Source of the DNA: Porpolomopsis calyptriformis
Taxonomy: Eukaryota > Basidiomycota > Agaricomycetes > Agaricales > Hygrophoraceae
Direction of reading: 5' to 3'
Assembly (NCBI GenBank): GCA_951640195.1
Contig: OX621170.1
Coordinates: 1,922,001 to 1,986,000 of the forward strand
DNA length: 64,000 nt
A program made the translations under genes and the position numbers. Every line of letters starts with the position of its first letter. The first letter of the stretch is position 1. This document shows positions 45,245 to 56,482 of the stretch, one piece after another. A model generated the notes under the pieces. That model saw only the letters and a program-made list of their open reading frames with translations. It made no database searches and was not told the DNA's origin.

Positions 45245-46191
45245 ATGTACATCCGTCACTTCATCCTTGCTTCTATCGCCTTCTTTGTCGTCACCACCTC
45301 GGCCTTACCAACGCCTCCAGCGATCGCACTTTCCCAATCCAAAGATACCCACCTAGTGAGCCGCCGAGATGAAACTTACGGTCAGCCACTATATCACAAC
45401 TTCTCTCTCAACGTCCATTGATATGTAAAAAAAAAAAAACACCTAGACTTCAATGACCTTCAAAGACGTCTCCTTACAAACCAGCAAGTCGCCCAACACG
45501 CTGCCGATACCCTCCGCGCGCAAGCAAACAAGAAAGCGGGTAATGCGCCTCTGCCTAAAACCGGACCCAAACTCTCCTCTGCAGATCGACAACAAGTGAA
45601 TGCGGCGCTTCGAACTGCCGGGACCAATTTCAAGAATACGAAAAACCTACCTGGTAAGAACGATAATTTTGCTGTTGGCGGAAGTATGTTTTTCCTCTCT
45701 CTCTTTCCCATCTGCCTTTCTTACATGTTGGCCATCTAGGACAATGGTCAGGTAAGGACGTCCGCAAAGCCGTCTTCAACTCCCATGTCTTCGGCAGTAC
45801 AGCACCCGTCGGCCGCTCTCAGTACGGCGGGAGTACCTTCGTACGTTCCTCCTTATATGTTTTCTCATCCTTCTCACAAATTCTAACGCAGCCAAAACAT
45901 TTCGGCAACTACCCATACGCGCCAACCCATCCCCAAGCCGGCCAACACATCATCCCGGGCGCACCCACACATGGTCTAACGGAGTTCCCATTGAAATCAG
46001 GTAGCACCACGGGATGGGTGGGGCGAGGGGACGCAGGCGCAGGCCGATTCGTCCTTTCGCATACTCCCGGTGGGCGAACCCGGTTCCAAGGTGTGATGGG
46101 GCATAATACGCAGGCTGGTGGGACCGCTGGAGATCATTATTTGGCAACGCATACACCTGATTATTCAGGGTTGGATCGTCTTTTCCAATGA
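45245..46191 (+). CDS. Secreted RNase T1/N1-like protein, tandem copy B
   Basis: Four exons: 45245-45380, 45447-45683, 45740-45840, 45892-46191; 257 residues. Same architecture as copy A: near-identical signal peptide, pro-region, then TEFP, GAGRFV and VMGHN at the catalytic Glu, Arg and His positions. Exon 2 has the same length (237 nt) in both copies. All donors are GT. The first intron carries a 12-13 A run. The C-terminal domain differs more than the signal peptide and pro-region. Duplication includes the promoter and both TATA boxes, so both copies are probably co-regulated. Confidence 0.62.
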
Positions 46192-46301
46192 TTGTAACAT
46201 TATAGCATTCGAGTTGTATTTATTACAAGCATTATCACGAAATACAGGGAAGATAGATTTACAAATAGAATACATACTATGGTACAAAGAAAAGGTCTCG
46301 A

Positions 46302-47582
46302 TCATGCTCCAATACCCGCTAACACCTTGAATACCTCTGTCTGCCTCTCCTTGAAGGTCTTCAATCCAGTCAGCGAAAGAGTCAACGCGTTGATCCTGTT
46401 CGCAAACCCAACGGTCCTGCCCTCCACACTCCTCCTCCCATCCAGGGCGTCCCTCCTACCCTGCTCGTACCCGACCCCGCCCTCCAACATCATCCTCACC
46501 CTGTCCATCTTGGGGACGGGCAGGTCCCCCCCAAGTTCAGCAAGCCTCATCGCCAACTCCGTATCATCATTCTCGATCTCCTTCTCCTGGCGGCCGATAG
46601 CAGCCAGCTCGTGCATGAACGGACGGAGTTCGAGGGGACAGTTCTCGAGGGTGAGCACTTTGCCGAGGATGCCGACGACGTCTCCCTCGGTGGTCATCGC
46701 CGTCGTCGCGATCTCAAGGATGGCGAGGGAGACGGAGGCGAAGTATGCGCGGGGTGGGTCGCGTTTGAGAAGGGTGCGGAGGGTAGGTGTGCGTTCGAGG
46801 ATGTCGGCAATGGTCGCGTACAGGGTCTCGCGGATGAACTGGATTGCGGGGGAGTCTGGAGAGATGAGCGTTGGCGAGGGCGTGCGGGGGGGTGCAGGAA
46901 AGGGGGAGAGGAGGCCTGGGGATGGGAGTGCTTGCGGTTGTGGTGCTTGAGAGGGCGGGGAATGGGGGAGAGCGGAAGCTGGGGAACGGGGGGAAGACCC
47001 AGCTGAAGAGGTTGGGGAGGGGTCGTAGACGGGTGGAGGGATGAATGATGCCTTTATCTTAGGTTTGGGGCTGTCGGGTGTGTCACCTGCGTCGAGGGCG
47101 GCCTGGAGGTCCTCAGCGTAGCGATCCTGGAAGGATCGGCGCTGGCTGATCTCGATGGCGACGGCGCGGAGGTCTGCAGCGATTCCATTCAGGGCTGGGT
47201 TGACGGGCTGGGTGATGGGCTCGAGGTTGCAAATGATTCGGGCGAGATCGTGCTGGTGTTTTGGAGGGAGGGTCTGGATGGCGGGGACGGTGTCGGACCA
47301 AACGTGAAGAAAGGAAGTGAAGGCGGGGGGACAGTTAGATGGGGAGAGGTCGACTGGGGGGCTGTTTTTGGAGAATCTCGGGAGGGGGACAGAGGGAGGC
47401 GTGGTGGTTGAACGGAGGGCGGCGAAGTAGAGACATAGAGCGGGGCCGGTTATCATGAGATCGGACTCGGCACTGCTGAGGAGCTGAGCATCGAGCAGTC
47501 GTTCTGCCTTGGCTTGAGTTAAAGATGATTTGAGATATGAATGAAAACTGTCTTGGATATAGGATTCAGTCAATTCAGTCAT
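46302..47582 (-). CDS. Hypothetical protein, intronless
   Basis: 426-residue open frame (MTELTESYIQDSFHSYL). Two helical regions (residues 1-170 and 260-426) are joined by a Ser/Pro-rich linker at about 170-250. No domain recognised. Its ATG lies only 34 bp after the stop of the NACHT-ankyrin gene on the same strand. Confidence 0.55.
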   Translation of the reverse strand: MTELTESYIQDSFHSYLKSSLTQAKAERLLDAQLLSSAESDLMITGPALCLYFAALRSTTTPPSVPLPRFSKNSPPVDLSPSNCPPAFTSFLHVWSDTVPAIQTLPPKHQHDLARIICNLEPITQPVNPALNGIAADLRAVAIEISQRRSFQDRYAEDLQAALDAGDTPDSPKPKIKASFIPPPVYDPSPTSSAGSSPRSPASALPHSPPSQAPQPQALPSPGLLSPFPAPPRTPSPTLISPDSPAIQFIRETLYATIADILERTPTLRTLLKRDPPRAYFASVSLAILEIATTAMTTEGDVVGILGKVLTLENCPLELRPFMHELAAIGRQEKEIENDDTELAMRLAELGGDLPVPKMDRVRMMLEGGVGYEQGRRDALDGRRSVEGRTVGFANRINALTLSLTGLKTFKERQTEVFKVLAGIGA

Positions 47583-47616
47583 CGTGGAGTGAGGGGGACA
47601 GGGGTCTATTAATATT

Positions 47617-50600
47617 CTACGTAGGGAGCAGTAGTTTTACCAGAAGATCGAGGCAATCCTCAGCTACATGCAAGTCCTTTGAGTCTGCTCGAAAGCGTTC
47701 CATCAAGCCCCCTTTAACATCATCCCGAGCAAGTAACATCTCCACGATAGAATCGTGCCCATTCTCAACCGCGAGTGAAAGTGGAGTTCGACCGTACCGG
47801 TCCATCGAGTCCGCTTTAACATCCCGAGTAAGCAGCCGCCTTACGATGGAATCGTGCCCATTCTTAGTCGCGAATGAAAGTGGTGTTCGACCGTACAGGT
47901 CCATCGAGCCCGCTTTAACGTCATCGCAAGTAAGCAGCAGCTTCACGATAGAATCGTGCCCATTCTCAGCTGCAATTGAAAGTGGTGTTCGGCCGTACTG
48001 GTCCACCCAATCCGCTTTAACATCCCGAGTAAGCAGCCGCTTTACGATGACATCGTGCCCATTCATAGCTGCAAATGAAAGTGGTGTTCGACCATACCCG
48101 TCTTTGCTGTCTTCTTCAACATCACCCCGAGCAAGTAGCAACTTCACCATCGCATCATCCCCTTTCTCAGCTGCGAGTGACAGTAGCGTTTGGCCATCCA
48201 AATTCTGTCTGTCTGCTGCGACGTCATCCCGGGTAAGCAGCAACTTGATGACAGAATCGTGACCACTCTCGGCTGCAAATGAAAGGGGTGTTCGACCACA
48301 CCGGTCCACCCAGTCTGCTTGAACGTCATCCCGAGCCAGCAACAGCTTCACAACGATATCATACCCATTCACAGCTGCAAGTGAAAGCGCCGTTCGATCA
48401 TCCCAGTTCTGCCTATCCGGTTCAACGTCGGCGCGAGTAAGCAGCAGCTTCACGATGGAATCGTGCCCATTCTCAGCTGCGAGTGAAAGTGGAGTTCGGC
48501 CATACTGGTCCACCCAGTCTGCTTTAACGTCATCCCGGGTAAGCAACAACTTCACGACAGAATCATGCCCATTCTCAGCTGCGAATGAAAGTGGTGTTCG
48601 CCCATGAGGGTCTTTACTGTCTGCTTTGAGCTCATCCCGAGCAAGTAGCAACTCCACCACAGTATCATTCCCTTTCTGAGCTGCGAGTGAGAGTAGCGTT
48701 CGACCAGCCGAGTTCTTTCTGTCCGCTTTAACATCACCCCGAGCAAGCAGCAACTTCATGACAGAATCGTGACCACTCTCGGCTGCGGATGAAAGTGGCG
48801 TTCGGCCATGCAAGTCTATCCAGTCTGCTTCAACGTCATCCCGCGCAAGCAGCAGCTTTACGATGGCATCGTGTCCGTTCTGAGCTGCGATTGAAAGAGG
48901 CGTTCGACCAAAAGAGTCCTTCGAGTCCGCTTCGACGTCATCCCGCCCAAGCAGTAGCCTCACAATAATATCATGCCCATTCTCAGTTGCATATGAGAGG
49001 GGTGTCCGATTATAGCCGTCGACTTTGTCCGCATCTGCCCCACTGTCGAGCATGAGGCAGATAATCCGCTCCAAGCCATAGTAAGCAGATATATGGACTC
49101 CCGAAAGATCCCTCGGAAAACATTGACTATGACCAGTCCAATGACGGCCAGCTGTTAACATAACTTGGCTGGCACATGCAACTTTAGAATCTTCACCCAA
49201 AAAACTCACTGCCAAATCTATGATGCTCTCTTGGTGACGACGTGCATGGTGGCCCCAGTTTCGGGCCGCATAATCCAGGAGAGGGTTGTCCTTCAAGAGG
49301 GATTCGAACTCGACATCGTCATTGCAGTATCCACGCGCAAATATGTTGAATGACAGGTAAGTGAGACAGGTTGCCGAAATAGCAGCTTCAGCATTCAAAA
49401 ACAGGGTTGCGCGTCGATTTTCAAAATATTGCTGAGTTGTGTAGTCTGAATAGGATATATACTAAATAGACAATCGTATCAGTGGTTGTTTCACTCACGG
49501 GCAAGACGAACAACTCGCTCTTTTTCGTCAATGACAACCAGTCCCGCACACACAGAAGTCAGCTTCCATTCGAAGATGAGAGCCCGACGGCTAAGCTCAG
49601 TCATCCTCGGTGAAACAGCGAGAGCATGTTGAAGCTCTTCCACGGATAGTGGCCGAGACGCATATATGATCCATGACAAAGCCCGCTTCGCTAACTCTTT
49701 CGTGTTCCGCTGCCGCTCAATTCGTTCCACAGCTTCGTCATAAATTTGATCCATCTCATCCGGAAGATTATCGAGACTATGAAGCACTTCCTCTTCACTA
49801 TTCTGTTCGAAAAGTGCATTCATATGCAGGCGTGCCAGTAAGAACCTTGCTAGAAGGTCAAATACAAAAGTTCGACAAATGTATTGGAGATGCTCACATG
49901 CCTCTGGCACTCTCAACAATTCGTTTTGTAGCAATGTCTCGAAGATTCTCCAGGCCTGGGCAATCGTTAAGTTGGCCTTGGACGTACTTTGCTACGTCTT
50001 CATCGGTTGCGCGAATATAGAGCCGTGATGCACCCAGAAAGTGTTGTTGAATGGAGGGAAGATCCCTCGACGTCACCATCAGGTTGATAGGTCCCGACAA
50101 AGATCGAAGAGCCTCCAAAAGCTTCACCCGGGAACTGTTGCTGTCGGAGCATTCATCCAGGGCGTCCACCACAATGAATACTCTGGAATAGTTCTTCATT
50201 TCCTGTTCCAATGCTTTTGAGAGTTCATCGAGCGTGGGCGAATTATTTCGGACTTTGTGACGATAATAGAATGCTTTCATGTTGTCAGATATCGAATCAC
50301 AATCTTGGACGAATTGCTTGAGGAGACTGGCAATGAGGTTGGTCACTGTCTGCATGCTCTGTTCTTTGTAGCTGCAGTATATGCATGCGATCCCAACATT
50401 GTTGTCTTTTGAGGACATTTGGAGATGGTCTACAACAACCGATCTAGGGGACAGTCCAAATTAGCCTTCAGTCGACAAGCCTCGTAGACAATGACATTAC
50501 GCAAGGATAGTTTTTCCCGCGCCAGCTAATCGAAAATCAATCAGTGAGGTCCAAGTCACTGAGGCCGAGAAACTTTACGATTTCCAGGACACCATAATGT

Positions 50601-50890
50601 CTGCGACCAGCCATCACGCCAATCCTGGAAGGTTTGTGACTCAAGAAACCAGTTGCCGGTCCCCTGCTTGTGGATTTGTAGAAATTGACTCTGAGAGGTC
50701 TTGAAGTTGAGAGGAGATAACCAGTGTGCGATTTCGCCACGCTCTTGGCCTTTTTATTCAATTCACATGTTTGGCTTCATGATCCTGACGACTTACTGTC
50801 ATCATTCCTGGGATTGGAATTAACCTGATGCCCAGCAACGATGTTGACTACTCCGATGTTGTTGAAGCTAAGATTCTGGGCATTTATCAT
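47617..50890 (-). CDS. NACHT-ankyrin STAND (NLR-like) protein
   Basis: Six exons on minus: 50890-50797, 50749-50579, 50525-50501, 50443-49898, 49845-49499, 49445-47617; 1003 residues. The short Asn/Val-rich N-terminus (MINAQNLSFNNIGVVNIV) has no classical effector domain. Then EIAHWLSPLNF and a Walker A PGAGKT split across exons 2-3, Walker B-like VFIVVDALDEC, NACHT-family MVTSRDLP, and a winged-helix-like ALSWIIYASRPLSVEELQHALAV. The C-terminus has about 14 ankyrin repeats of 33-34 residues with the signature GRTPLS-AAENGHD. Fungal STAND proteins of this type act in non-self recognition and regulated cell death. The repeats are unusually alike, with a duplicated block of about five. Confidence 0.85.
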
Positions 50891-51286
50891 TGGAGCGCTA
50901 ATCGTTTTGAAGTTCTTGCAGCGAGGTGCAAACCTGAGGGATCGATAAGAGGACAAGAGACACAGTTGTTAGTCTAACAACATACCATAGGGTATCACTT
51001 TGGTGTACTATAGTTTGCCAAACTATGGATGAAAATCGGGTTTTGCTGCCCGTTCAAGCAGTGCTCAAACAGGCCAGCACGTGGCAGCAGCAAGGCCTTG
51101 GTACCTCTCAATTACTGCGATATACGACAGAACACCTACTCAGGGTTACAACAAGGCATCCGCCACCAGTCAGACACACGCAAACCGTGTTAGACCACGC
51201 AGCTGAAATGACTATGGCATGTGTTCTTAGAGCACTGCCAGCTTATAATCAGACTTGGGAGCAATAGTTCGGGCACAAATGCTACC
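50891..51286. other. Divergent intergenic region
   Basis: Between the NACHT-ankyrin gene (minus) and the membrane protein gene (plus). No feature recognised beyond presumed promoters. Confidence 0.5.
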
Positions 51287-52821
51287 ATGCTCATCACCCC
51301 CGTCCTCCTTTACTTTCTCTGTGGATATGTCATAGTTCAGGCGCTGCCCACTCTCAACTCGCTTATCCCCACACCTTTGTCCATCCCCACACACTTGCCC
51401 ATCCCCACACACTTGCCCATCCCCACACGCTTGCCCATCCCCTCTCAATCCCCTCCCACGGATGTCCAATGTGGTGCTGAGCTGGGAAGGACTACTTGGA
51501 ACATCATTAGAGGCTGTCTGACAACTATCTTCGCTTGCGTATGGGTCGCTGTTCACAATGATATTCCAAGACGGGATAGGCGACACCTCAAGTTCCCTGG
51601 GAGATGGGTCACACCCGCCATTAGGCGTGCACAAAGCATGCTTCTTGGCTTGGTTGCACCCGAGGTTCTCATTTCGTGGGCATTTCGGCAATGACAGGAG
51701 GCGAAAAGACTACAAAAACTGAATCGCAATGGTTTGCATTGTCTGATCCTGATACCCATCTTAATTTCTGATGCCTTTTGATATCTCTAGATAACTCTAA
51801 ATTGCCGCTGGCTGCAGGATTCTTTGTTGTTATGGGTGGATTGGTGGATAAAGATGGCCACACGATCTTATCAGAAGACTTTGGTGACGCCAACGACGAC
51901 ATTTCTGTTATCAAGCTCCCAACAATAAGATGTGAAAACCAGATGTCTGAAATGGACGACGGCGAAAAACTAATCTATTGGGAGGAGATCAGCGATAAGG
52001 ATAAATGCGACCTCATGGTGAAATGCCTTGCGGTTATTCAGATGTCGTGGTTCATCATTGAATGCATCGCTCGCGCATACCATCATCTCGCAACAACAGA
52101 AATCGAAATAATCACCGCCGCATTTGCGACCCTTAATGTCGCCACCTACTGCTTTTGGTGGAGTAAGCCATTTGACGCCCGATTCCCCATTCATACTGGC
52201 ATTCCTAGCGAGGAACAAACGCCCTCCGCGACAACACCCTCGGCACGATCCCTTGCTACTACAGACATCGCCAATCGATTTACCAGAGCAATCTCTGTTC
52301 CGCTTCTTTTCCTTGACTTGCTAGCAGGTATCACCTTTGGAAGTCGAAAAGAAAAGCCAAGTAGAGCTGGAGAAGTCCCACGCTGGTACGCTGGGAATCC
52401 CACACCGGAACGTGTTCAGCAGGCAGCGTACGTTGCAGCGATTGCCGGAATTTTGTTTGGATCGATTCATTGTATGGGCTGGCATGCGGTATCTCCGACT
52501 CTAGTCGAACAAATGTTGTGGCGGGTATCCTCTGCTGCCATCACCTGCCTGCCATTTACTCTTTCATTGTTCTATCTCTTCAAGGTTGGGCCTGTCTTGG
52601 ATCGAGCGGCCATTAACACTGACCCAGCAGCCTATGAGAATTATGTGGCCCACATGAATAGGACAGCTACGTTCGTATTGACAATCGCATACCACTCATT
52701 GTCAGCAATTTACATCCTTGCTCGGCTATTGTTGCTTGTCTTGCCATTTGTTTCCCTGAGGCACCTCCCTCCCTCTGCATATTGTACGGTTCGATGGAGT
52801 TCTTCCATACCGCATATTTAA
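51287..52821 (+). pseudogene. Multi-pass membrane protein of an agaricomycete family, with an in-frame TGA
   Basis: Two exons, 51287-51731 and 51791-52821, phase-consistent over an intron with a weak GTTTGC donor. An N-terminal signal/anchor (LLYFLCGYVIVQALP) leads to a Pro-rich repeat (four copies of ~18 nt encoding PTHLPI). Then come the family motif GRTTWNIIRGCLTTIFACVWVAVH, here split: GRTTWNI then TIFACVW, and LLGLVAPEVLISWAFRQ. Three hydrophobic segments follow near the C-terminus, which ends FIPHI-like. TGA at 51692-51694 falls where I expect Trp (RQW), followed by 12 open codons before the intron. Recent loss of function, a sequencing difference or readthrough are possible. Molecular role unknown. 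Confidence 0.6.
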
Positions 52822-53087
52822 TATATTATCCCCTGGTGGGGTGATGGTGAATACAGTATTCTGAAGCAGGCAAGGGCGATGACAGGAGCCCCGTAGTTGG
52901 GGTGACAAAGAGGTTTTCTGATGCAATTACAAGAATAGAGTGCACACGTTTACGATTCTGGTCAGCAGAGAGTGAATGAAAAACAGAATGAACTGTCGCA
53001 TCTGCATTACACAGATCGGCTCCCCCTTGGAGGTAAAAATGGTGAGAAGCGTCTCAGTGTGAAAGGGGCAGCTCATTCCTATACGAT
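52822..53087. other. Convergent intergenic region
   Basis: No feature recognised. Confidence 0.5.
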
Positions 53088-54379
53088 TCAATCCCTCAAA
53101 TTGTATAATGCTTGGGAGGATGGCGTTTCAGCGGGCTCAAGCTAGAGGACAGAGCAGGTAAGCAGTTGCTTGGAATATCCTATGTTGTCCGTGCTTACCC
53201 ATTGTAGTACCAATTCCACAATCTCCTGGACCGAGCGTAGCGACTCCTCATCCTGCCTTTGTATCAGGTCCTTGTGGAGGTAACGAGCTGTTGATTCGTA
53301 GTATACACGTTGACCGTCAGCATTCTTTGTGAGAATAGCGAAAATCCACGAGCATCCATTTGACAAACAGAAATGAACTGTGTTTTTGCTGAAGCGTGCT
53401 GTGAGTAATATAATATCTGACTCGTGATAGAAATTACACACTTAGTAAGTTCACTCAACACCACTGCTTGGCCAACAGCCTCAGGCATGTGTTGGGGGAG
53501 ACTCTCCGATGGACCTCTTACATGGACGAGAAAGAACCAACTGGCAGCCAGAGCCAACAGGTCATCTTGAGAAGTGGCCGCATCCCGTAATCTGCCTGTA
53601 GCGGACATTAGAAGGATGCAATACAATGCAATGGACGAACTTTTGTTAAGCGGGTACCGGATGACACCATAGTCCACATTTCCGGTCAACCGTACCTTGT
53701 ATGAAGAGGAGGGATGCTTGACCATCACGCCGTACCCTATGGCCAGGCTCATTTCAGGAAGAATGCTAACTGCATGGTCAACTTTTCGCAAGGCAGAAAT
53801 CTTATCCATTGAGAATAGAATGGCATGGAGAATCATGCGAGTTCCACCCTCACACTTTACCCAGATATCAATAATGCAACAAGTTATCGACATGTGCTGC
53901 ACTCACATCCATGTTAACATGGTCATAGACCTCAGCAAGTCGCGTGTTGAGGGTGGTAAATTGGTCGATGATATCGGGCGCATTCGGCTTTGACAATAAT
54001 TCATCAATGCCTCTGTCAAGGAAAGAGAACTGCTTCCTCGCTATGCCTAAGTGTTCGAGCTCGTTTTTTGTCATGGATGAAAATTTCATTAGCTACATCG
54101 AGATTCGTGTAAACGTAGTGTGAGGTACAGAAGAAGATTGCGCACAGGTTTCCTGGAACTTTCAAGGATGTTTTGCAAAGCGCGAACATGCACCATAGCT
54201 TCTTCCATCTCCCCTTCAGTCTCTTGGATACCATCGAGTTCTTCCTGAAGAGAGACAAGATGGTTCATGGCGAACTCCACCCTGTTGAGGTTGAATGGCT
54301 TATGTGACTTTGTCGACATGTCGAGAATGACAGAACAACAGAGGCCATTCTCGAACCTTAACATTTTTTTGACTCTCAT
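53088..54379 (-). CDS. Hypothetical agaricomycete protein, possible PD-(D/E)xK-like fold
   Basis: Five exons on minus by splice motif and phase: 54379-54146, 54092-53907, 53854-53442, 53388-53199, 53141-53088; 358 residues. Motifs: VRLTGNVDYGVIRY, PEAVGQAVVLSELT, and HFCLSNGCSWIFAIL followed by YYESTARYL. This pattern recurs in a common agaricomycete family in which, from memory, the DYG is followed by an (L/V)EAK. Together these look like a restriction-endonuclease-like core. Here the expected EAK is FLVHVRG, so catalytic residues would be lost. Function unknown. Confidence 0.5.
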
Positions 54380-55650
54380 TCAGCGGCCAGCACAACATTG
54401 CCATAGCTACATCAACGATGTCTCTTCTCCATTCAGCACTTCCCAGAACCCTACTCCATCATCCTGCGCTTCGTTTAGTTGTAAAAGGTCTGTTTGCCGC
54501 ATCGGCAAAATGTCAAGTCGCTAATTCCATCTGTATACAGCTAGGCATTCAGACAGCATTATATACCTTGACCATCACTCGCCCTCATGCGCTTAACCTC
54601 AAAGCGGTTTGCAAGGGAACCATAAACGACTCAACAACTTTTCCCGCCCTCAGGGCTCCTACTATTCGGCATTCGAACGCCTCCTTTCAGCAGGGCTCGT
54701 TCCGCCAACCGCCGCCGCGTTCGTACCAGTGGCAGCTACTACCCAGTACTTGATAGACTTCTTGGAATTAGCCTCGTAATGCACAGTCACATGGGTGTGT
54801 CTATCTTCACTTATACGCTATCCTTGTTGACCATCTGCACAAATTTCATTATCAGCCCAGTCGCAATCTGGACACCCAGGGCGGCAGCCTGTGGTATCCT
54901 CGTGGGGGTGTATCGGTTTAATACGAACGATTTTGGTGCGTTAATCACAGAGCAACCCCCTTCCAATCTATAGCGCATTTTTCTTACTCGTGTCCCTTCC
55001 ACTAGGTCTGACGGAACTGATTGCGAAAGTGTGGACAGCATAATCAATAGCCCCGCGGTATATTATCATGTACTGAACAAAGCTGAACGCCAATTTCCAA
55101 TCTTTGTTGTAATTGTTCAACCTCACACAAGCCTCCTAACGCCGTGCGGACGACTTTCCGAGAATCGGCAGTCTTGCAACTGCTACCCAGAGGTCACGCT
55201 TCCCACCACCCCAACATACTATCTATTCTTTTCCTCGGACAGGTGTTTGCCCCTTCACCATCAAACACTCCACGTTCTGTGAGCCCTAGAAAGTTATCGA
55301 CACTACGACGAATCTGTTAGCTGTGGCTGGCCAAGCATTGCGCGTGGATGGTGAATCGCCCGGCGACTCGTTGATCCTCTCAGACAAACAGATTGCATGC
55401 GGCAATTTTTGCATCATATTTTGGTTCAAGGACATGGATTCTTCTATTACCAGGGTCGGCCCCAATGCCAGCCTCGTTTCGGCCTCATGGTCTGCAGCAA
55501 TAAGGGGGGGGGGTGCTCAGCCCATTCCATGACTGACCGTATTCAGGGATGAAGCATTCCCCGTATTGTGGTTATCGGTCTAGTGTCCACCACTCATCGT
55601 TGTTTGTACATTACTTCATACCTTGTCTATCATGGTTGAAGCTGTCAGTG
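54380..55650. other. Region without a convincing gene
   Basis: Short plus-strand frames (54418-54753, 54779-54973, 55323-55532) lack coherent splice joins or recognised motifs. It may hold a decayed gene. Confidence 0.5.
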
Positions 55651-55689
55651 GGGTACGTCGCTCATTCTGAAGATGTTAAAACCATTTGA

Positions 55690-56340
55690 TCCATTCTCAG
55701 TAGATAAGTGTTCCCCAGAGATTGGCCATCAGTCGATACGCGACTGGTTTCAGACGTCGATTGGACGCGACGGAGAGGAAGAGGGCGTGCAATATCGGCT
55801 TTAATGTCTGTATGGGGGGGGGATAGAACAGAGATGATACGGGAGAGAGAGAGACTGACGTGTTCGTCGAGATCGCACTCGCGCAATACTAATTTCCGAA
55901 GACCCCACTCGATGGTGAAGACGTCTGAGAGGATGCCGGCGGAGAGTATGGCGAGCTGTACGCCCGAGAGATCGACGGTGCGGGGATGAGTGCGAGCGGC
56001 ACGCTGGAGAGGGAAGAAAATGAATAATCCGATTGGGAACAAGGAAGGAAGAGACGGACCTTGAGGGTGGCGGTGATAGCAGGATCAGGGTGCTCATCGG
56101 TGCCTCACAGCACTCCCTATAAAAGGACTCGACCTTGTCGAGCGTCCGCCATTCCTCGGTGTCGTCGGGGCCGAGGGAGTTGCCCCTGATGACCCGCCTG
56201 CGACGCTCTGCCTCGCGGTCCTCGATCGCCTTCTTTTCGTCGCGGAGGGTTGGGGGGTTGAGGGAGGATATCGGGTAGACGATCGCAATCTGGGGGAGGA
56301 TGAAGTGGGCACGCTTGAGCGGCCAGGGGACATTGCTTGC
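55690..56340 (-). pseudogene. Leucine-rich-repeat protein fragment
   Basis: Minus-strand translation gives KRAHFILPQIAIVYPISS, a basic DREAERRRRV block, a line with WRTLDKVESFYRECCE, a one-base frameshift near 56105, then, after a retained intron, RTVDLSGVQLAILSAGILSD and LRKLVLRECDLDEH. A last exon (NRRLKPVAYRLMANLWG) ends in TGA near 55690. This matches the middle of a conserved agaricomycete RNI/LRR protein, without its ends. Introns remain, so it is a DNA-level fragment, not a processed copy. Confidence 0.65.
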
Positions 56341-56482
56341 TGCAGACAGTGAGGGCTGAATAGGGCCTTTCAAAAGAGAGTTGTTCAGTGAGGACCATGA
56401 AATAGCTGCACAGAGCCAACAACTGAAGAACTTGTTGGATAGATTGCATATTTCTAGTATCTAGTACACAATTCAATTTCCA

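Noticed and set aside
45460..45711. Minus-strand 83-codon frame
   Set aside because: Antisense of exon 2 of RNase-like copy B. It lacks any support.
46302..50890. Operon of the NLR-like gene and the downstream hypothetical gene
   Set aside because: Spacing is tight, but operons are not usual in fungi and there is no transcript evidence. Kept only as a finding about overlapping transcripts.
51227..51691. 154-codon minus-strand frame with GDGQVCGDGQ repeats
   Set aside because: It is the reverse of the 18-nt repeat in the membrane protein gene, which has family motifs on plus.
54418..54973. Plus-strand frames near the hypothetical gene's start
   Set aside because: No splice-consistent join, domain or codon pattern. 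Not called as genes.
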